This document shows, in pieces, positions 9,129 to 15,092 of a stretch of 15,092 bases of DNA (its first letter is position 1; the number at the start of each line of letters is the position of its first letter). The translations under genes and the position numbers were made by a program. The stretch is from Triparma columacea. Its lineage: Eukaryota > Sar > Bolidophyceae > Parmales > Triparmaceae. The notes under the pieces are model-generated. The model saw nothing but the letters and a program-made list of their open reading frames with translations. It was not told the DNA's origin and searched no databases. The stretch covers positions 36,066-51,157 of the forward strand of contig BRYA01000138.1 of assembly GCA_030267965.1 (NCBI GenBank), written 5' to 3'.

Positions 9129-10314
9129 TCACAACATCTTTTCAATCTCCTCTTTCCCCATCAAGATGATTTGGCCAAGCCAGATGAACTGCAGGACCGT
9201 CAAGCTGCCTAGGATAATGGCAAACCCCACCAGCCACCTCTTCCTCTCTTTCATCTTCTTGTCGTCTGTGTTCTTCATTGCGGCCATGGTGTCCTCGATG
9301 TAGAGCTGCGGGGATAGGGGGGGGGCGTGTGGGTAAAATTCTTACGGTCGTAGAGGCTGCTCAACTTTGTAATATTTATTCTCACCTTGCTCACCCAAGG
9401 CCACATCACGATCCTGCACGTGATGAACGCCACCACGAACGCGACCGCACACGCGATTTTGAGGGTCGGGAAGGCGTCAGCGAGCCCCTTGACGCCGTGG
9501 ACGTCATCAAAGTTGGCAAGAATGACGAGGACGGATGTGGAGATCTCAGAGATGCCCATGTAGAACAGGGCGTAAGTGTGACCGCAACCGGGGTACATGG
9601 AGCCCCAAGCCGCCGTGCCGGCTAGGACATGGTGTATGATGAACTGGGGTTGGGTGGGTGAGGTGGTGTGCGAAGCGATGCGAAGCAATGCGAAGCGAAG
9701 CGAGTCGTGAAGAGATTGGTGAGTTGTTGGCAGTAAGAGAGGTTGAATTGAAACCCCCCTCCCCCCCCCCCCCCCCACACACACCTACCTCCAACCCGTC
9801 GTCCCACACGAAGCTATCGTAAAGGTTCTTGACCTGATACGCCGTGAAAATGAGCAGGCACTGGTGGGCTTCAGGGATGTACGTCCACATTCGCCTGTCG
9901 TACGACTTTCTGAACGTCGCCTGAGAGAAGCGAGTGAGAAAAGTGGATAGGGTTGAGGTTCAAGGTTTTTCTCGCTCCACCCAGTCCCTGTCACAGCCCA
10001 AACTCCTCGCGCTTTACCTTGGAATCCCAGAACCTCGCCCTGATCTGGCTGAGGTACTTCCTGCTCCTCACGCCGATAACAGAGACCGATGCGCAAGCGA
10101 CAAGGTCCACCCCCAAGTGCCTTGCTACAACCTTCCTGTTGTGTTCGTGATCCTTATCAAAAAGGACGTGGACGAATGGTCCAATCTTCTCGAGTACAGC
10201 CCTCGAGAAGTGCTCCGTAGCAAACAAGAAAGCCACATAGGCACAGATGCTTACGATGGTCGATGTGGTGTCAGGCCTCTTTATATAGCTAGAGGATGAG
10301 ATAAGGAGTGACAT
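9129..10314 (-). CDS. TLC-domain (TRAM-LAG1-CLN8) multi-pass membrane protein
   Basis: Exons 10314-10018, 9920-9789, 9643-9386 and 9305-9129 join in phase 0 (introns 97, 145 and 80 nt) to give 287 residues. The central part matches the TLC domain. FIIHHVLAGTAAWGS (144-158) carries the double His of the family. ALFYMGISEISTSVLVILANF (168-188) carries the EIST signature, and hydrophobic helices flank both. Further membrane segments are visible near 19-32, 68-82, 206-219 and 254-275. The C-terminus (KEEIEKML) is charged and cytosolic-looking. The absence of a homeobox-like region and the short size favour the TLCD4/TMEM56 or FAM57 type over ceramide synthase, though lipid sensing or sphingolipid metabolism remains possible. 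The gene converges on tcdA (91 nt between stop codons) and diverges from the EXS gene. Confidence 0.86.
9669..9706. repeat. 10-nt TGCGAAGCRA tandem repeat in TLC intron 2
   Basis: Three adjacent 10-nt units (9669, 9679, 9689) read TGCGAAGC followed by GA, AA and GA. They lead into AAGCGAAGCGAGTC, a 14-mer also present at 2383-2396. The repeat lies inside the 145-nt second intron of the TLC gene, on the antisense strand of that gene. The intron also carries a long G run just after its donor (9753-9777 on the plus strand is nearly pure C). Confidence 0.85.
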
Positions 10315-10628
10315 TGTAGGTAGAGGGATTTATTTTGTATTGTGTGTTTCGGATTGAGGTATTTATGCGGCAAAATGGATGCAAACTTGGATTAGAACCC
10401 GTTTATAATCTAAAGGATATTTCCTGCGTTTTCCTCGAATCCTCGAATTTGGTCCCCTCTCCTCTCCCTCATTTCAACACTTTCTAACTAATCCTACAGT
10501 ACATTTTAGCATACAATTGGTGGCACATTCGTCGCATGAGCCATATTTAAGCTCTATACCATACCTACGCACCCTCTACATACCCTCTACACATCCTCTA
10601 CACACCTTTCTACACACCACTCCTGAAT
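10315..10628. promoter_or_regulatory. Divergent promoter region (TLC / EXS genes) with CTCTACACA repeats
   Basis: This 314-nt spacer lies between two outward-facing start codons. Just upstream of the EXS start, 10571-10617 holds four imperfect units of about 12 nt (ACCCTCTACAT-type, then CCTCTACACA, TTTCTACACA). Their purine-poor character suits a 5' leader or initiator zone. A direct repeat of TCCTCGAA occurs near 10433-10448. No canonical TATA box is obvious, although ATATTTAAGC at about 10543 is a candidate. Confidence 0.5.
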
Positions 10629-12960
10629 ATGTCTGAAGTTGCTAACATATGGAGCACTGACCAAACGGATGTCACGCCTACATCGGCACTTCTCCGCTCT
10701 CCCACCGTCATTATCCTGTTCATTGGACTATGGGGAGTAAATATAGCAATATTAGACAGGTTTGGACTGTCATATAAAAGAGCGTTTGGATTTTTGAAGG
10801 GTAAGACCAACGCTGGAAACTCTACTGGACGAATTGCTGTCCACGATAACAATAGTAATGACGACAAAGGCGTGGAAATGACACAAACAATCAAATCTGA
10901 CAACATTAAGGTGAGAATTGGAAGAGGTCACCTCTTCTTGCCCTGCGTGGATAAGGTTACCTCCTTGACCCCCCCCACTCTCACCCCCGTCCCATCCTCT
11001 CGAACCATACCCCCCCCCCCCCCCCCTGCACACACACGCCAGAATAAAATGAGGGCCCTCAGCCACGCACAGAGCGCCCTCGACGCCCTATCCCACCTGG
11101 AAATTGGGAACAGTAACGACGAGGAGGACCAGGTGAGCGAGACACTGACGTACACCGTGCACCGTAGCCCCCCCCCCTCCCCCCCCTTCCCTCACCTAAC
11201 AAGACCCCCCCCTCCAGGACAACCTCCCACTTCTATCCCCCTCCCCTTCCTCCTCCTCCCCCACCTCTGTCCCCCCCCCTTCAATAACGTCCGACATAAC
11301 CCTCGTCTCCGTCGGTCTCCTAGTCCTCCTATACCTGACTCAACTAACCTGGATAACCCTCTTTTCAGGCGGCGTCCTCGGGGCCTCCCTAATGTTCTAC
11401 GCTTACACATTCGTCGTCATTCTCTCCTCCCCCCCCAACACCATCACGGGGAGAATGAGGGTGAAGCTCCGCGTGTTTATAACGATACTCTGGGAGATCG
11501 TGTGTGGGGCGAGGGACTTTGTCCACGTATTCGTAGCAGGTGAGAGGGGGAGGGGGGGGGGGAGGGATTAAGCTAGTGAAAATGAAAGGGAGGGGAGAGG
11601 TAGCCCGCCTGTCGTCCAGGTTTATGCCACTCTCACCCACTCTCACCCCCGCTCATCTAACTCCCAAACCCCATCCCCTTCCCCACACCCTCAGATGCCC
11701 TCTGTTCTCTCTCCAAGGTGAGTAACTATAACGTAATCTGAGTGTAAGAGCATCCCCCCAAACACAATCATTCTTCTAACCTACCGACGCTCCGTTTCAT
11801 CACAGGTCTTCTTCGACCAGGGCCTCCTTCTGACCCTCGCCTTCCACTACCCCGACCACATTGCGCGCTCGTCGAAATCACTCATTATCCCACCCCTCTT
11901 CGCATCTTCACCCTACCTAATTCGAGCAAGGTGAGGCGTTGGGGGGAGAAGGGGGGGGGGAGGGTTTGGAGTGATGGACAATACGCGAGAGAACAATGCT
12001 ACTCAAGTCCCCCCTTTCTCGCGCCACCCATTTAACTCCCCTCTCCTCCCCCTTCACGCTCAGGCAATGCGCTAACAGCTGGATCAACTTTGAGGTGAGC
12101 TCGATCCAAAGTTACATTGAATCTCCCTAAAGCCCCCCCTCCTCCTGATCCGCCCCCCCCCCCTCCGCACCCCAAAACACAGAACAAAAGCGATCCCATG
12201 CGACACATGCACGTCCTAAACGGGGTCAAATACTTATCCTCCATCGTCCCCATAGTCCTTTTGACGATGGAGCAAGTCGAGGGAGACGAAATTAAGAGAC
12301 AAGTGATAGGTGAGAGGGCTAAGAGACGTTTGGAGATGGCAAGGGAGGTTACTTGCCGCTGAACTTTGCGCAACCACCCGATTTTTTCTCTGACCTCCCC
12401 CCCCCTCGCCCCCCTCCCCCCTCGCTCCCCACCCCCTCCCCGTTCACCGCAGAAAACAGGGTCATCCTCGCGCTCGTTATCAACACGGTATACACGTTTT
12501 GCTGGGACACATTCGTAGACTGGGGACTGGGAACGAACCTGCTATCGGGGTTCAACTTCTGCGAGGTGGGGCCTGGAAGCGCCTCCCACGTCGACAAGGA
12601 AAATGTAAGACACCCCCCCCTTCCCCTACCCTCCCTTCCTCATAACGAGACGAACGCGTACCTTTGCGTTAAATCAAACCAACAATCCCCCTTCCCCCCA
12701 CCCCCCCCCCCCCCCCGCTGCAGAAGGGCAGGGATGGCTGCATCAGACAAGGCATCAGATTCGGGAACAAAGCCACCACCCTGGCTATCATAGTTAACCT
12801 CTCTCTGCGGTGCGCTTGGGCGCTGCGATTCTCCGCCCTGTCCCTCACGGAGGACCAGTTCATCCTGTTGGCGCAGTTCCTGGAGGTTTTCAGGAGAGCG
12901 CTTTGGAATGTATTCAGAATTGAATGGCAGCTTGTCACGATGCGTAATAATTGTTCGTAA
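10629..12960 (+). CDS. EXS-domain (ERD1/XPR1/SYG1) multi-pass membrane protein, SPX-less
   Basis: Nine exons (10629-10910, 11043-11132, 11218-11539, 11695-11717, 11806-11930, 12064-12094, 12183-12309, 12453-12604, 12724-12960) join with consistent phases into 462 residues. EXS-domain landmarks occur in order. FVADALCSLSKVFFDQ (228-243) corresponds to the ADQL-SL stretch of XPR1. RQCANSWI with HVLNGVKYLSSI (281-312) corresponds to the QCLRR...HLVNAGKY stretch. NTVYTFCWDTFVDWGL (344-359) corresponds to YT-IWD--MDWGL. LRCAWALR and FLEVFRRALWNVFRIEWQ (413-452) correspond to the terminal EVFRR-WN-FR-E signature. Known EXS proteins export phosphate (XPR1) or recycle phosphate at the Golgi (ERD1). 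There is no SPX regulatory domain, so an ERD1-like role is the better guess. Residues 95-145 form a hydrophilic Ser/Pro linker. Exons 4 and 6 are only 23 and 31 nt. Confidence 0.88.
10921..10937. repeat. 17-nt palindrome in EXS intron 1
   Basis: GAAGAGGT, a central C, and ACCTCTTC form perfect 8-nt arms. The palindrome sits ten bases after the donor of the first EXS intron. It could fold as a tight hairpin in the pre-mRNA or serve as a symmetric protein site. No function is demonstrated. Confidence 0.8.
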
Positions 12961-13090
12961 AAAGTGGTTTATCCTGGAATCTTTATACCATTTCCAACGT
13001 TATCAACTCCCTCCCATCATCAGCTCCCCCCCGGCTGCTCCCACATGGTGTGGATGATTCTTATTTTCTCGATGACTACATGACGGATTC

Positions 13091-15092
13091 ATGCGACATC
13101 AAGCAACACTGAGACAATTTCTTTCGCCGTGTATATAGTGAGCGACCCAATCGGCAATTTGAATAACATTTACAAACAATTTCAGCTCTGTTTTTGAGCT
13201 TCTCAAATTGCTTGGAGCATTTGAACTCATATCGCACTTGTATTTTACCAGGTGAGCTACCATTATGGATACATAATAATGATAAAGAGGCTGATGACGT
13301 TTATTTTCCAAATTCGTTCGTTGGGGGGATAAACAGGAACCAGGACCAACCGACTCGTCCCGCATGGTTTGGAGGATTCCAGCTCATTTCGACCATTTTC
13401 AATGACGTTTTATCACCCCCCGGCAACTTTAGCCCATCAATAACGGATTTGGTACAACGATATCCTATATTTCTGCCTATTGAGCAACAAGCCCTCCCTA
13501 ACCTCCCCAAACCTCCTAAAAAACCCCAACCTCCCACTTGCTCCTCCCAGGTTGAAACAAAAATCCTTATTACCCCCCGTCGTTGAAGGTGAGAGTTCGC
13601 TGTGTTTTTGGGAGTACATTGTCTGTCTCCATTACCTTCGATAAAAATTCGCGAAATGTGAATTTTCATTTTTAATCCACTGGGACGTCGCCAGAGGATG
13701 GGGGGTTGAGCTCATTTTGGTTGATCGCTGTAATTTTACTACTAAATACTGCTCTTGACCATCAATATTACTCGCGGATCGAGATTGCCGTAAAAACCTT
13801 CGTAGTAACCCCAATCCCCCCCCCCCCGCATCCCTCCTACCCCCCTTCCCCCCGCAGGCTTATGGAGCGTAACGGGGAGATTCCGCCGTCGACAGGCGAC
13901 CTCGTGGCCACTAATATTGTGGACGCGAAAGAAAGCGCCCAGCTGGAGGCCGAGAAGGGGGTAGAGGGTGGTGACGACGCTCAGATCTTGCCCCTGTCCA
14001 GCGTGGAAAGAAGAAATGTCCCTGAAGGTGCGCGCGAGGCGTTGCCTTCCATGATTCTTGGGGCCATGGGCCCAGATGATGGGAGCGCAAAATTTAAAGA
14101 GTTAGCAGAGAGTGCCGCCGACGAGGCGTCTTCGGCAATTGAAAGAATTCGTGGGGACGCTGGACAAGGTGAGAGAGTCATGTCAGGGGGTTTTAGGGAT
14201 GGAAACTCTTGATATTATACAGGGAAAAGTCAGTCGCTGCACCGCGTGGTTTCCGTCTGCGGCGACCGCATGGGGCGCTTCTGCGGGGACCGCATGGTTT
14301 CCGTCTCCGGCGACCGCGTGGGGCGCTTGATATGCTACACGGAATCGAGGAGCACGCGTTGATATCTCTTCATGTTGACTAACAAACACCATAGTCGCCA
14401 TTACCACAGTCTCTGGAAAGGGTCATGAGGACTCCGGACGAGGTGAGTTGTGCGTTGAGCGCCAGAAAAGAAAAATACATTATAATACTCTATATTGTGC
14501 TTCTGCCGACGTAGCCACTCAAGACTGTGCCACTGAATAATCCTAACCCACACAATTACGCCTCCTTCGGCCATTCCCTCAACGCTGCCAGTCGTCATGT
14601 CCGCGGAAAAGAAATATACCCTTATCAACGACAATATTCTCGAAGAGTTAAAGGCTAGAGGAGCTGTTGAAGGTCTGCTTGATCTTTCCAGGGACAACAT
14701 CGTCAAGAAGTTGGAATTGGGGAGAACGATCCACGAGATCCCTGAGAAAACAATAGGCTTCATTCTTGAGAACTGCAGCAATGGCAAGTGGCGCAGGCAC
14801 ACTCTCGATTTGTTTGAAGACAACACGAGACTGGTGTTCTGGCAGCACCACCTGAAGGCAGTTATTGAGTACATCATGGTCATTGAGACATCCTCCTCTT
14901 CCGACTACAATTCCCACATAATCAAATTGACGTCTGTAAAGGACACAGACTTGACTAATGCAGCAAAGCTTGCGCTGAAGGACCTGCAGCAAACGAGCAA
15001 GAGGACTGCAAGGGTCAAATTTGAGGGTGAGTTGAGACTCATGAGGACAACATTCGGGCAGACTCATCTTGTCATTGCAGGACAGCTGGGAG
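13091..15092 (+). CDS. Unknown protein, tentative multi-exon gene (3' end beyond window)
   Basis: This is a tentative model with exons 13091-13137, 13186-13251, 13551-13588, 13695-14168, 14395-14442 and 14592 to the window edge. All phases agree, giving about 391 visible residues. It starts MRHQATLRQFLSP at ATG 13091. A hydrophobic segment (FWLIAVILLLNTAL, from 13715) predicts one membrane helix. A Pro-rich stretch (13811-13857), an acidic Ala/Glu region and an unrecognised folded region (from MSAEKKYTL at 14597) follow. The last exon ends with alternating hydrophobics (RLMRTTFGQTHLVIAGQL), suggestive of a beta-strand domain, possibly START-like, which is very uncertain. Weak points are the 48-nt first intron, the 299-nt second gap (an exon may be missing) and the C-tract ending in GCAG at 13857, which could be a real acceptor with a separate start at ATG 13862. 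ATG 14597 could likewise start its own gene. A GTGAGT at 15027 with CAG at 15080 would be a 54-nt in-frame intron. Confidence 0.45.
14241..14330 (+). repeat. 24-nt minisatellite (3.75 units, alternating variants)
   Basis: Units at 14241, 14265, 14289 and 14313 all begin ACCGCRTGG. Units 1 and 3 continue TTTCCGTCT, and units 2 and 4 continue GGCGCTT, so the real period is a 48-nt dimer. The array lies in a putative intron (14169-14394). As 24 is divisible by three, it would code for eight-residue repeats if included as an exon after the CAG at 14219-14221, ending at a TGA near 14360. Confidence 0.9.

Noticed and set aside
9753..9777. Long C runs as sequencing or assembly artefacts
   Set aside because: C/G runs occur in nearly every intron, and the reading frame is intact across the two 11-base runs inside the dioxygenase exon, so they look genuine, although exact lengths may be off by one or two in introns.
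13194..13586. Open plus-strand frame of 130 codons as a gene of its own
   Set aside because: It starts with TTG rather than ATG, runs through a likely donor at 13252 and a C-rich intron end at 13550, and stops just before the donor at 13589.
14515..14540. Alternative terminal exon (acceptor GTAG at 14514, stop TAA at 14538)
   Set aside because: It keeps the frame from 14442, but the acceptor is TAG and the next acceptor at 14591 has a better pyrimidine tract and also keeps the frame. It remains possible as an isoform.
14648..15067. Minus-strand open frame of 139 codons
   Set aside because: It is the shadow of the plus-strand frame beginning at ATG 14597, which continues open to the window edge.

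Overview
The window reads as nuclear DNA of a unicellular eukaryote. Almost every gene is split by short introns with GT...AG borders, in-frame polypyrimidine-CAG acceptors and mostly GTGAG donors, and the exons rejoin into recognisable eukaryotic protein families. GC-rich exons, C/G homopolymer-rich introns and compact genes would suit a protist alga, perhaps a stramenopile, but that placement is inference. All gene models below were built by reading exons and splice sites by eye. There is no transcript evidence.

Layout: (1) a minus-strand gene at 55-1536, cut by the window start, encodes a phytanoyl-CoA-dioxygenase-like Fe(II)/2-oxoglutarate oxygenase with a long N-terminal extension. (2) Divergent from it, at 1891-2962 (+), lies a two-exon lysine-methyltransferase-type (Methyltransf_16/METTL21/FAM86-like) SAM enzyme. 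(3) At 3079-5730 (+), a four-exon protein of unknown function carries a Lys/Pro/Thr repeat linker and two copies of a roughly 100-residue C-terminal module. (4) At 6092-7240 (+), a CRAL-TRIO/SEC14 lipid-transfer protein probably has an intron in its 5' UTR. (5) After a strikingly AT-rich spacer, 7947-9037 (+) encodes a TcdA-type tRNA t6A dehydratase with a signal-like N-terminus. (6) Convergent with it, at 9129-10314 (-), is a four-exon TLC-domain membrane protein. (7) Divergent from that, at 10629-12960 (+), is a nine-exon EXS-domain (ERD1/XPR1/SYG1) membrane protein without an SPX domain. (8) At 13091-15092 (+) is a tentative multi-exon gene of unknown function that runs off the right edge.

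The genes do not form an obvious pathway. Three of the eight (SEC14, TLC, EXS) belong to lipid or membrane/phosphate-transport families, which may be coincidence. The most interesting structure is in the introns: donor-proximal G-rich tracts and acceptor-proximal C-rich tracts that are mutually complementary in several introns, microexons of 23 and 31 nt, and a small dispersed GCGAAGC motif. I found no rRNA, tRNA, CRISPR array, intact transposon or defence system.
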